This document shows positions 41,873 through 49,844 of a DNA stretch of 64,000 nucleotides, piece by piece. Under the pieces are notes generated by a model that saw nothing but the letters and a program-made list of their open reading frames with translations, had not been told where the DNA came from and searched no databases. Made by a program: the position numbers and the translations under genes. Source of the stretch: Saccharospirillaceae bacterium (GTDB lineage: Bacteria; Pseudomonadota; Gammaproteobacteria; Pseudomonadales; Oceanobacteraceae); assembly GCA_022448365.1 (NCBI GenBank), contig JAKVCS010000003.1:1426001-1490000 (forward strand), in the 5' to 3' direction. The stretch's first letter is position 1, and every line of letters begins with the position of its first letter.

Positions 41873-43120
41873 ATGCCCAGCCACCCGCTGTTTACCGATA
41901 AAACCATCCCCTTGTCTGCCACACTGGCGGCCACTATTGGGCTGGAAGAAGCGGTGTTATTAACAGTACTCAACGATGCCGCCAGCATACAGGGGCAAAG
42001 CCGGGCACAGCTGCATAACCAAGCGTTACGTAATCAGCTGCCATTCTGGGACGATGTCTCGATTCGGCGGGTGTTACGCAGTCTGATCGATAAAGGTCTG
42101 ATTCAGGTTCAGGGCGACATTTTCCCGGATGGCGAAGGGCTGGTGTATCACTTTGGTCAGCTGCAGCAATCGCAGCCTTCAGCCCAGACAACATTTCAAT
42201 CTGCTGCAGCAACACACCACAACCCGGGACAAGTCCCGACACCTCATCAACCGCTGAATAATCAATGGCAACCCAGTTCAGACACGCTGAAGCGCCTGGA
42301 GCAACACGGCATCAACAGTGCATTTGCCATGTCGTTACTGGATGGCTTTATTCTGCGCGGTCAGGAACAAGGGGCCAATCGCAGCGACTGGAACCACCGC
42401 TTCTTCCAGCACGTAAAAAGTCAGTGGGTGTATGCCCAGAACGATGCCGCGCGCCAACAGCAGCAAATTCAGCAACAGAAGTTCGGAAAGCACGCCAACC
42501 CGGCAGCTTTTCAGTCACAGGCGGGCCAACCCTCGCGTGATCGCAGTGCGTTTAACGTTCAGGCGGATGAAGCCAAAGCGATCGAAAACAACTGGCACCC
42601 CAGCCAGGACGCCTGCCAGATTCTGCAACGTGCCGGTATTGATCCACAATTTATTAATGATGCCGTACCGGAATTTGTTCTCTACTGGGCCGAGCGTGGC
42701 GATGCGTTTAAAACCTGGAACAGCAAATTTATTCAGCACGTGCGTCAGCAATGGGCGCGCTACAGTGCGTCGGTAGAACACTCAACCGTACCAACCCGTA
42801 TCGCGGAAAACTGGCAACCCGATCCGGATTGCTTTGATATCCTGTCGATGGGCCATATCGATCATCAGTTTGCCCACAGCCTGGTGCCGGAATTCGTCCT
42901 CTACTGGCGCGATTCCAATCAGGTACATACCAGCTGGAACAGCCGCTTCCTGCAATATGTGAAACAACAATGGGCCAAGCGTTTGGCACAAACCAGCAAC
43001 CACCCAACCAACAACCCGGCGGGAGATCAACATGGACAAAACACCCAGCATGCAGGTAATCAACCGGGTTACACAACAGCTGAAGCAAGCGTCCAGCGAC
43101 TCAAAGACACCAGCTGGTGA
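41873..43120 (+). CDS. DnaT-like replication protein with three DnaT-type domains
   Basis: A 415-residue protein. The first 90 residues resemble a winged helix (LEEAVLLTVLNDAASIQGQ, VSIRRVLRSLIDKGLIQVQG). Three copies of the DnaT C-terminal DNA-binding domain follow, at about residues 131-190, 239-297 and 312-370. Each starts W-x-P-[SD]-x-D and ends F-x-[QH]-[HY]-V-K/R-x-Q-W, for example WNHRFFQHVKSQW, WNSKFIQHVRQQW and WNSRFLQYVKQQW. Gln-rich linkers separate them. E. coli DnaT has one such domain and helps PriA-dependent replication restart. It overlaps the next gene, a lambda-P-like loader. The start is ATG 41873. Confidence 0.85.
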   Translation: MPSHPLFTDKTIPLSATLAATIGLEEAVLLTVLNDAASIQGQSRAQLHNQALRNQLPFWDDVSIRRVLRSLIDKGLIQVQGDIFPDGEGLVYHFGQLQQSQPSAQTTFQSAAATHHNPGQVPTPHQPLNNQWQPSSDTLKRLEQHGINSAFAMSLLDGFILRGQEQGANRSDWNHRFFQHVKSQWVYAQNDAARQQQQIQQQKFGKHANPAAFQSQAGQPSRDRSAFNVQADEAKAIENNWHPSQDACQILQRAGIDPQFINDAVPEFVLYWAERGDAFKTWNSKFIQHVRQQWARYSASVEHSTVPTRIAENWQPDPDCFDILSMGHIDHQFAHSLVPEFVLYWRDSNQVHTSWNSRFLQYVKQQWAKRLAQTSNHPTNNPAGDQHGQNTQHAGNQPGYTTAEASVQRLKDTSW

Positions 43121-43691
43121 TAGCCAGCCGGACGCAACGGTTGAACAGAAAGAAGCCATTAATCAGATTTTTGAGTTATTCCGCTTCAACTACCACAACC
43201 AGTTTTTAAAGGCGTTTCCCGACTACGACACCATGATCATGGCCAAGCGCCTATGGTCGCGTTTACTGGTGGAATACAGCGGTGAAGTCATCATGCGCGC
43301 CGCAGAAAAAGCGGTAAAAGAAAGCCGTTTTCTGCCCAGCGTTCATGAAGTACTGGAGCGTTGCGACAGCGCTGAAATCCTCGGTTTGCCCAATGCCTAT
43401 GCCGCATACATTGAAGCCTGCCGGGCGCCATCACCGAAAAAAGATTATCGCTGGAGCCACCCGGCAGTGTACTTTGCCGGACGGGCCAGCGACTGGTATT
43501 TCATTGCCAATACAGCCGAAGAGAGAGCCTTCCCGGTTTTTAAACGCAACTATGAAATTCTGTTAAAACGCATTCAGAACGGCGAGGAGCTGGAAATGGA
43601 GATTGCCAAAGCCATTCCACAAACCATTGAACGGCCGCTCGATCATAAGGAGCAAAAACAGCGCTTGGCGGCTCTGATCGAGTCGTTATAG
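43032..43691 (+). CDS. Lambda-P-like replication protein (putative DnaB helicase loader)
   Basis: A 219-residue protein with a conserved core from about residue 40: NQIFELFRFNYHNQFLKAFP, AKRLWSRLLVEYSGEVIMRA, SRFLPSVHEVLERC and SHPAVYFAGRASDWYF. This pattern is that of the phage lambda P / replication protein P family, which delivers DnaB to origins. GGGAG six bases before ATG 43032 supports the start, even though it lies 89 bp inside the preceding DnaT-like gene in another frame. The pair may be the cell's own primosome-loading module. No phage genes surround it. Confidence 0.82.
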   Translation: MDKTPSMQVINRVTQQLKQASSDSKTPAGDSQPDATVEQKEAINQIFELFRFNYHNQFLKAFPDYDTMIMAKRLWSRLLVEYSGEVIMRAAEKAVKESRFLPSVHEVLERCDSAEILGLPNAYAAYIEACRAPSPKKDYRWSHPAVYFAGRASDWYFIANTAEERAFPVFKRNYEILLKRIQNGEELEMEIAKAIPQTIERPLDHKEQKQRLAALIESL

Positions 43692-43811
43692 CGGTGTAGC
43701 ATCAGTTCGCTCAGTGTTGTTTGGCCAGGCCACATAACCCGGAATGCATCAGCAATCACAACCGGGTTTTACCATTAATGGATTGCTGAAGTGACCGGGC
43801 CAAAGCAACAA

Positions 43812-44900
43812 CTATTGCAACACGTTCCACTGCCCTGAGGTGCTAAACATCATCAGAAACGTTCGGGAACCCTGCTGGCGGGTAACATAATGGTCGTCTG
43901 CTGACATTCGCCATTGGCCGATTTTTCCATCACCACCGTTACCCGCTTCAAACTTCCATTGATTATTCTCATACTTCATTGTGTGCGACCAACCGTTCAC
44001 AGGATTGGTGACAATGACTTGCTCATTCGTCAGAAACTGCGGTTTAACCGTCGTGTAGATATCTGTCTGACCAATATTCCACCAGGCCACACGTCCCTGA
44101 CCACTATTACCCGACTGAAAACGCCACTGATTGTTAACAAACTCCATTGTGTGTTCCCAACCGTTCGGATTGACTGCCAGTAATTCATCGCGACCATCGC
44201 CATCATAGTCTCCTACGGCATAGGTATCGTCCGCACCTACCCGCCACCAATGTAAGTGTCCGTTAGAAGCAGACGAAATAATATCCCAGTTAGACGTCTG
44301 GGTATTAAATTTGATGGTGTGGTTCCAGCCGTTTTGTTTTATCAGTAATAATTCATCAATACCGTCGCCATCAAAATCACCAGCCAGCAAACGGTCGTCA
44401 GCATCAATATCGCCGTTCGAAGCATACTGCAGAGAGGTCCACACCCATGGCCCATTGCCGCCTACCGAACCGTCTCCCTGCAGCGTTTGATAACGCCCGT
44501 CCGGATTGGCCAGTAATAATTCGTCGTAGCCATTACCGGTAAAATCACCACTGACATAAAAGTCGTCAGCCCGCGTATGCCAGCCATTCAGCGACGTTCC
44601 GGAGCCGTGATACCACCATTGACTGTGGTTGGTCACCAGGCTTGTGATCATAAACTTTTTTCCGGGTTTTATTGCCAGCATCAGCGGAGTATTGATTGAC
44701 CAGGGAGCAAAACGACCAAAAACATAATGGTCACCCGGTTCAATCTGCCATTGATCCAATACCTGTGAATACACATACATATCGTCAAAATGAGAGGCAG
44801 ATTGGCTGTTTTTCAGGGTTGTTGTCCAATAAGCCGAGGCGCTTACTGAAAATACACTGCTGGTAATAAGCAGTGCTGAAAGAAAGTACTTTGATAACAT
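43812..44900 (-). CDS. Secreted FG-GAP/VCBS repeat protein
   Basis: Three ATGs stand in a row (44906, 44903, 44900); AAGGAG touches the first, so the third has the best spacing. The protein has 362 residues, with a signal peptide (MLSKYFLSALLITSSVFSVSA). It is made of tandem repeats of about 50-60 residues with calcium-type loops (GDFTGNGYDELLLANPDG, GDFDGDGIDELLLIKQNG, GDYDGDGRDELLAVNPNG), each followed by a Trp-rich stretch (WNHTIKFN, WEHTMEFVNNQWRFQSGN). It probably folds as a small beta-propeller with a surface or ligand-binding role. The same calcium loops occur in the giant RHS protein 4 kb away. Confidence 0.85.
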   Translation of the reverse strand: MLSKYFLSALLITSSVFSVSASAYWTTTLKNSQSASHFDDMYVYSQVLDQWQIEPGDHYVFGRFAPWSINTPLMLAIKPGKKFMITSLVTNHSQWWYHGSGTSLNGWHTRADDFYVSGDFTGNGYDELLLANPDGRYQTLQGDGSVGGNGPWVWTSLQYASNGDIDADDRLLAGDFDGDGIDELLLIKQNGWNHTIKFNTQTSNWDIISSASNGHLHWWRVGADDTYAVGDYDGDGRDELLAVNPNGWEHTMEFVNNQWRFQSGNSGQGRVAWWNIGQTDIYTTVKPQFLTNEQVIVTNPVNGWSHTMKYENNQWKFEAGNGGDGKIGQWRMSADDHYVTRQQGSRTFLMMFSTSGQWNVLQ

Positions 44901-44962
44901 CATCATCTCCTTGATTCGAATACGGCGTTATTCGCCGACGTTTACTGAAACACAAAAAAGAA

Positions 44963-44996
44963 CCACGTTAATCACCCCAGAGGGTGATTAACGTGG
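44963..44996 (-). terminator. Perfect 15-bp hairpin in the leader of the FG-GAP gene
   Basis: Arms 44963-44977 and 44982-44996 are perfectly complementary with a 4-nt loop (CAGA). On the minus strand TTCTTTTTT follows, as in an intrinsic terminator, yet the only minus-strand gene near is the one it precedes by about 62 bp. It may be an attenuator in the 5' leader or the end of an unseen transcript. Confidence 0.6.
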
Positions 44997-45110
44997 AACC
45001 CGTGCTGACCACATGGCTGGATTGCTAGGCGCTATCTCATTGTTAAAAAAAGCCGAGACAATTCTGCCCAGAGAGCAGTGCTTTGCCCATGAGCTTGTTT
45101 ACATGCATGG

Positions 45111-45581
45111 ATGATCATCAGGGAACTTGAAGAAAAGGACCTTAACGCTGTTAGTACAATTTGTATGGAATCTTTTCTACACTCTGTTGCAGAAACAGTA
45201 TCTGACGAAGGGATTACGACCTTTTCGAATATCGCAGCATACGATGCATTCTTTGACCGAATGCAAGGTGATAACTTAATGTTGGCGGCTCAAAATGGCA
45301 GTAACATCGAAGGCATCATCGAGTTAAAAGAAGGACGTCACGTCGCGATGCTTTTTATTCGACCGGATCGCCAGAAGAATGGCACAGGAAGAAAACTCAT
45401 TCTTTCCGCCCTGAATCATGCGACGGCTGAAACGATTACCGTCAACTCATCGCTACCTTCGGTTGCCGCTTATGAGACATATGGGTTTGAGTGTACGGGT
45501 GCGGTAAGCGAATCAGCCGGCTTGGTTTATCAGCCAATGGCGCTGAAAATTTACCCGGAAAAACATACAGAAAGCACGTGA
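45111..45581 (+). CDS. GNAT-family N-acetyltransferase
   Basis: A 156-residue protein with the GNAT layout: N-terminal MIIRELEEKDLNAVSTICME, acetyl-CoA loop VAMLFIRPDRQKNGTGRKLI (R/Q-x-x-G-x-G/A form) near residue 83, and C-terminal SLPSVAAYETYGFECTGAV typical of motif B. The substrate is unknown. No clear ribosome site precedes the ATG, so the start is moderate. It stands alone between the leader hairpin at 44963 and a gene-free 321-bp stretch. Confidence 0.85.
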   Translation: MIIRELEEKDLNAVSTICMESFLHSVAETVSDEGITTFSNIAAYDAFFDRMQGDNLMLAAQNGSNIEGIIELKEGRHVAMLFIRPDRQKNGTGRKLILSALNHATAETITVNSSLPSVAAYETYGFECTGAVSESAGLVYQPMALKIYPEKHTEST

Positions 45582-45902
45582 TTACCACGTCATTTTGCAG
45601 GGAGGTATCCGATTGAAGAATGGATGCAATATCTTACAAGTCTATTGACTGTGATGTCTGCACTCGCGCTGCGTTAAGTGCATCGAAAAGTTCCGGAATC
45701 GCAGAAACAGCGGCCTCGAATCAGTATCATACTATTAAGAATATAGACGGAAATTTATTTAAACGGCATTATTCGCCGACATTCCGGCGCTGCAAACACC
45801 ATTAAAAAACGATAAGCACTCATCGAACTAAAGCGTTGCAGAAAATCGATTCGCCTTTTGCCCGACGCTTGCGCCATAGTCATCGACCAGAGAGGAAACA
45901 CT
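45582..45902. other. Gene-poor stretch between the GNAT and PatB genes
   Basis: 321 bp. A 61-codon open frame (45620-45805) has no ribosome site or protein-like pattern. I see no RNA gene, repeat array or clear terminator; the promoter and ribosome site of the next gene (AGAGGAAA at 45891-45898) lie at the right end. Confidence 0.5.
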
Positions 45903-47108
45903 GTGCCAGATTTCGACAATACCAATCGCGCCTACCAACATCAGTTTATTCGCCAGAACAGCGCCATGCTGAAATCCATTTATGGCACGACTGAGGTAGA
46001 GCCTTACTGGATTGCCGATATGGATTTTCAGGTGGCTGAGCCTGTTACCGCCGAGCTGCAACGTCTGGTTGATCGTGGCCGCTATGCCTACGAGATGGTC
46101 GGTGACGAGGTATTTAATGCCCTTACAAATTGGTTCCAGCGTCGTCATCAGCTTGGGTTAAACCCGCAGCGCTTTATTATGGCGCCAGGGGTGTTATCCG
46201 CCATGTCGCTGATTGTGCGCGAGCTGACCAACGAAGGCGATAAGGTGCTGACCCAGATTCCGGTGTATCACCAATTTCGCAAACTGATCAACAATGCCAA
46301 TCGCACGCTGATAACTAACGCGTTAATAAATGACGAGCGCCCTGACGGTAAAAATGGGTACCGCATGGATTTCGCCGATCTGGAGCAGAAGTTTGCCGAC
46401 GGCGTAAAAGTGATGATTCTGTGCAACCCCCACAATCCGGTAGGTCGGGTGTGGAAAGCGCAAGAACTGAATCGGGTGCTGGAACTGGCGGACAAATACA
46501 ACGTCACCATTATCAGCGATGAAATTCATGCCGATATTCTACTGCACAATAATCGATTTACCAGCCTGGTTTCTCTGCTGCAACAGCAAGACAAGCCCGG
46601 CAAACACATTGCATTATTAGGCTCCCCGGCAAAAACCTTTGGGATGCAGGGCATCGCCACCGGGTTTATTTATATTGAAGATCAGGCATTACATAAGCGC
46701 TTTAATAACCTGCTGGAATCTATGTACCTGAATCATGGTAATGCCCTGAGCAGTTACGCCACCATCGCCGCTTTTACCCATGGCGATGCATGGCTCGATC
46801 AGATGCTGGCCTATCTGGAGAACAGCCTCAGCTGGATCACTGACTTTATCGAAAAAGAACTGCCTGGCGTGCTGTTATCACAGCCTGAAGGCACCTATCA
46901 GATCTGGCTGAACTTCGAGCATTCCGGCTTCAGTGCCGAACAAGTAAAGCAGGCACTGGTTGCAGCGGGCATGGGGTTATCACCCGGAGGCTGGTTCCAG
47001 AGCGACAACGATTTCTACTTCCGTATGAATATCGCAGCGCCGCTGACACCGATTCAGCAAGGCTTTCTGCAGCTGAAACAGCAGTTATCAGTAAAAGCTA
47101 TAGACTGA
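45903..47108 (+). CDS. PatB/MalY-type aminotransferase (cystathionine beta-lyase family)
   Basis: A PLP enzyme of fold type I, 401 residues. The start is GTG 45903 (VPDFDNTNRAYQHQF), with AGAGGAAA 4 bp before; the frame is open upstream but has no ribosome site. Motifs are YWIADMDFQVAEPV, the substrate loop APGVLSAMSLIVREL, CNPHNPVGRVW, ISDEIHADILL and the PLP-lysine SPAKTFGMQGIATGF. PatB and MalY cleave C-S bonds of cystathionine or cysteine conjugates; MalY also modulates MalT in E. coli. The exact substrate here is not deducible. Confidence 0.9.
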   Translation: MPDFDNTNRAYQHQFIRQNSAMLKSIYGTTEVEPYWIADMDFQVAEPVTAELQRLVDRGRYAYEMVGDEVFNALTNWFQRRHQLGLNPQRFIMAPGVLSAMSLIVRELTNEGDKVLTQIPVYHQFRKLINNANRTLITNALINDERPDGKNGYRMDFADLEQKFADGVKVMILCNPHNPVGRVWKAQELNRVLELADKYNVTIISDEIHADILLHNNRFTSLVSLLQQQDKPGKHIALLGSPAKTFGMQGIATGFIYIEDQALHKRFNNLLESMYLNHGNALSSYATIAAFTHGDAWLDQMLAYLENSLSWITDFIEKELPGVLLSQPEGTYQIWLNFEHSGFSAEQVKQALVAAGMGLSPGGWFQSDNDFYFRMNIAAPLTPIQQGFLQLKQQLSVKAID

Positions 47109-47154
47109 TTTAACTTAACCAATTATCCAGCTCGCAGGTTAGTGCATACAGTAG

Positions 47155-47179
47155 AGTCACTCATCATTCAGGAGTGACT
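47155..47179 (+). promoter_or_regulatory. Hairpin covering the ribosome site of the patatin gene
   Basis: AGTCACTC (47155-47162) and GAGTGACT (47172-47179) are perfectly complementary. The right arm overlaps the AGGAG ribosome site (47170-47174) of the gene starting at 47185, so pairing would hide it and could regulate translation. Confidence 0.45.
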
Positions 47180-47184
47180 TAGCC

Positions 47185-48117
47185 ATGACCAGCACTTCCA
47201 AACAACGAAGCAAAACCTCAATCCAGCAGCACAGTCCCTGTGCCAGCTGCGGTCCTGAGCTGCCCACGGCTAAAACGGCTTTGGTTGCGGAAGGTGGTGG
47301 TCAGCGCGGTGTATTTACCGCCGGTATTCTCGATGCCTGGTTAAACGCGGGTTTTAATCCGTTCGAAATTCTGATTGGCACATCGGCTGGCGCGCAAAAT
47401 CTTTCCAGCTATATGACCTGCCAACCGGGTTTTGGTCTGAATGCCATTACCGAATTGTCATCACAGCCGCAGTTTTTTAAATGGCAACGTTCGTTAATTG
47501 GTAAACACGCGGTGGATCTGGATTGGTACTTTGATCAGTTAAATAGCGCCGCCAGCCAGCTGGATATTAGCCGCGGACATTCGCGCTTACAGCAACGTCA
47601 GTTGTATTTCTCGGCCACCCGCAGTGATAACCGCCGGGCTGAATTCTTCTCCCCCGATAAAGACAACTGGCTGGCAATGCTAAAGGCGTCCAGTGCCTTA
47701 CCCATGCTGTACAAAGGCGGGGTAAAAATTGGTGAGCATTTTTATGTGGATGGCGGGTTATCGGCACCGTTACCGGTTGAAGAAGCGTACCAGCGTGGCG
47801 CGCGGGAGATTACCGTACTGAGAACCGTCAGCGAAGAAGCCAGCTTAACCTCGCCCTGGTTACATAAGATTAAGTCAATGATTTGTAGTCAGCATTACTG
47901 CCCGAAGGTGATCGATTTGATTACCCACCACGAAGACAGCTATCAAAAAAATCTGGCGTTTATTAACAACCCACCCGCCGATGTAACGATACATCAGATA
48001 TTTCCGCAACAGCCTTTGGCCAGTTCCTTAGTCGGCAGTCAGCCTCAGGCGTTAAAGCAGGACTATCAGCTGGGTCTAGCGGCAGGCGTGGCATATTTAC
48101 AACAAGCCCAAGGGTAA
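47185..48117 (+). CDS. Patatin-like phospholipase, YjjU-type
   Basis: A 310-residue serine lipase/esterase of the patatin family. The oxyanion hole is EGGGQRGVFTAGILDAW, the nucleophile elbow GTSAGAQNLSSY and the Asp of the Ser-Asp dyad DGGLSAPLPVEEAYQRG. The layout matches E. coli YjjU rather than RssA or ExoU. It has no signal peptide. It lies 76 bp after the PatB-type gene on the same strand, and a hairpin covers its ribosome site. Confidence 0.9.
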   Translation: MTSTSKQRSKTSIQQHSPCASCGPELPTAKTALVAEGGGQRGVFTAGILDAWLNAGFNPFEILIGTSAGAQNLSSYMTCQPGFGLNAITELSSQPQFFKWQRSLIGKHAVDLDWYFDQLNSAASQLDISRGHSRLQQRQLYFSATRSDNRRAEFFSPDKDNWLAMLKASSALPMLYKGGVKIGEHFYVDGGLSAPLPVEEAYQRGAREITVLRTVSEEASLTSPWLHKIKSMICSQHYCPKVIDLITHHEDSYQKNLAFINNPPADVTIHQIFPQQPLASSLVGSQPQALKQDYQLGLAAGVAYLQQAQG

Positions 48118-48160
48118 TTACAACGGTATGCCACTCGCCTGATTGACAATTTTAAGTTAT

Positions 48161-49069
48161 TTATTCTGCAAGTAACTCATCAAGATTAGAACGATGGAAA
48201 CCATCGTATAACTCAACATTATTTTCTTTGGGTCGTGGTAACGGCATATACATATGGCTGGAACCAAACTGCGCACCACCATCGACGTGTAAGGTCTCAC
48301 CGTTAATAAAGGCGGCGGCTGGTGTTAATAAAAATACGATGGAAGCACTCACTTCCGCTTCGGTGCATAAACGACGCGCTGGCATCATTTCGCCCGCCAT
48401 TAACAGTTTTTTGCGGGTCATTGGGTCGTAGGTGGTTAAGCCACTGGAAGCGACAATACCCGGAGCAACCGCGTTCACCCGCACGCCGTAACGGCCCCAC
48501 TCCCAGGCCGCGGTTTTGGTGAAGTTTTCCATCCCGGCGCGGGCCGCACCGGTGTGAGCCATACCCGGGAAACCGTTATTACAGTCGGCGGTGATGTTCA
48601 CCACGTTGCCGCCATGTTCTTTCATGGTTGCTTTGTACACTTCACGCGACATGACAAAACCACCAACCAGGTTGTTTTCCACCACCGTCTGAAAACCGTT
48701 TTTACTGATGTCTTCGACTTTGGATGGGAACTGACCACCGGCATTATTCACCAGCGCGTGAATACGGCCATGCTGCGACACAATATCGGCAATCGCTTCG
48801 ATCACCCGCTCTTCATCACGAATATCAGCAACCCGGTAATCGGCCCGACCGTAATAAGAGCCACCTGAGCCGGATTCTTTACTGTCTGCTTCGATCTCCG
48901 CCACCACTTCCTGAAGCTTTTCCTCACGGCGACCCATCAGCACCACAGTGGCCCCCAGGCTGGCCAGCTCATGGGCGGTACACCGGCCAATACCAGTGCC
49001 ACCCCCGGTAATCACAATCACCTGATCTTTAAACAAACCCGGGGCAAATACTGACTGATAAGAAGACAT
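48161..49069 (-). CDS. SDR oxidoreductase, PECR/DECR-like enoyl-CoA reductase type
   Basis: A 302-residue short-chain dehydrogenase. The nucleotide motif is VIVITGGGTGIGRCTAHELA, with GRREEKL after strand 2, indicating NADP(H). NNAGGQFPSKVEDIS and VNAVAPGIV are family motifs. The classical Tyr-x3-Lys is replaced by AHTGAARAGMENFTKT, as in peroxisomal trans-2-enoyl-CoA reductase and 2,4-dienoyl-CoA reductase, so it probably acts on unsaturated acyl-CoA in fatty-acid breakdown. It ends about 43 bp from the convergent patatin gene. Confidence 0.88.
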   Translation of the reverse strand: MSSYQSVFAPGLFKDQVIVITGGGTGIGRCTAHELASLGATVVLMGRREEKLQEVVAEIEADSKESGSGGSYYGRADYRVADIRDEERVIEAIADIVSQHGRIHALVNNAGGQFPSKVEDISKNGFQTVVENNLVGGFVMSREVYKATMKEHGGNVVNITADCNNGFPGMAHTGAARAGMENFTKTAAWEWGRYGVRVNAVAPGIVASSGLTTYDPMTRKKLLMAGEMMPARRLCTEAEVSASIVFLLTPAAAFINGETLHVDGGAQFGSSHMYMPLPRPKENNVELYDGFHRSNLDELLAE

Positions 49070-49219
49070 ACAAAACTCAAATTATTGTTATTAACCAGCG
49101 CACAGCCTACCGCCGACAATGAACAGCCGCAACCTGCGCAAAGCGGTTATCCACATGGGTAGTTGGTTATGCGCTAATATGAATGCGCTTGATCGCAAAA
49201 CGCAGGGTTTAGCCGTGAG

Positions 49220-49254
49220 AACTGGACAGGGAAGACGCCGGGGCAATATCGGGC
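49220..49254 (+). repeat. 35-bp direct repeat, left copy (AraC-tail fragment)
   Basis: 35 bases identical to 52049-52083, coding for the AraC signature NWTGKTPGQYRAG at the right copy. Here it has no AraC sequence upstream of it. The two copies bracket the RHS tip/immunity module. Confidence 0.85.
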
Positions 49255-49306
49255 TGGGGCCCTATAAAGCGTGGTTTCCAGCGAAACTTGCTGCTTTCCG
49301 GGCTTC

Positions 49307-49354
49307 GGCATAAGTCTTCTCCTGAAATGTTTTTTTCAGGAGAAGACTTATGCC
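49307..49354. repeat. Perfect 21-bp inverted repeat
   Basis: Arms 49307-49327 and 49334-49354 are perfectly complementary around a 6-nt loop. No T run follows on either strand, so it is not a standard terminator. It lies between the left 35-bp repeat and the immunity gene. The rest of the 361-bp gap (49070-49430) shows no supportable gene. Confidence 0.7.
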
Positions 49355-49430
49355 GTTAGCCGGTCAATACGAGGGAGATGCTAGAGTTGGTGTCCTGGTT
49401 ACTTAGTTATTCCTCCTGTTCCCCCTGCTG

Positions 49431-49844
49431 TTACCTACAATATAAACTGTAATCATACTCATTCCTCAGAAGACAATACGAAAAACCTTTTTCGTCTATA
49501 ACAACAACATCATCATAGAATCCGTTAATTGATGCAGCTCTTGAAACTTCCTCTAATGTAACTTCACTTTCTATAGGTCTGATACATTCAATCCGCTCTT
49601 CCCCAACGAAAAATAAATATATAATCTTACCACGCAATGAGGCTATATGAGTCGAACGTAGAACGTCTTCAAAATTCTCACTAGAAGCTAAGCCATTAAC
49701 TTCATATACACTCTCTATTCGCGAGCACAAGCAACGATAAAAATCTATAACATTATCGAACATTACCTCAGGACTGTTAACACCAACATAAGAAGCTACC
49801 TTCCTAATATTTTTCCGTATTAGAAAATCCTCTCGGCGATTCAT
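49431..49844 (-). CDS. Putative immunity protein of the RHS tip
   Basis: A 137-residue cytosolic, acidic protein starting one base after the stop of the RHS tip gene, the usual place for an immunity gene. Visible features are only general: an N-terminal helical half (MNRREDFLIRKNIRKVASYV) and a strand-rich C-terminal half (GKIIYLFFVGEERIECIRPI). I recognise no named immunity family. The AT-rich composition matches the toxin tip rather than the upstream RHS sequence. Confidence 0.65.
   Translation of the reverse strand: MNRREDFLIRKNIRKVASYVGVNSPEVMFDNVIDFYRCLCSRIESVYEVNGLASSENFEDVLRSTHIASLRGKIIYLFFVGEERIECIRPIESEVTLEEVSRAASINGFYDDVVVIDEKGFSYCLLRNEYDYSLYCR

Noticed and set aside
43032..43691. 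Prophage remnant
   Set aside because: The P-like gene has no integrase, repressor, capsid or lysis neighbours, and the flanking genes are chromosomal.
45620..45805. 61-codon open frame between the GNAT and PatB genes
   Set aside because: No ribosome site, no protein-like pattern, and nothing linking it to its neighbours.
49119..49313. 64-codon open frame containing the left 35-bp repeat
   Set aside because: The repeat is read as part of an AraC tail without the rest of the protein; no gene can be supported.
49370..49420. Sequence around GGTGTCCTGGTTA recalling borders of REP-associated transposase genes
   Set aside because: Too short to support, and no Y1-type transposase is seen.
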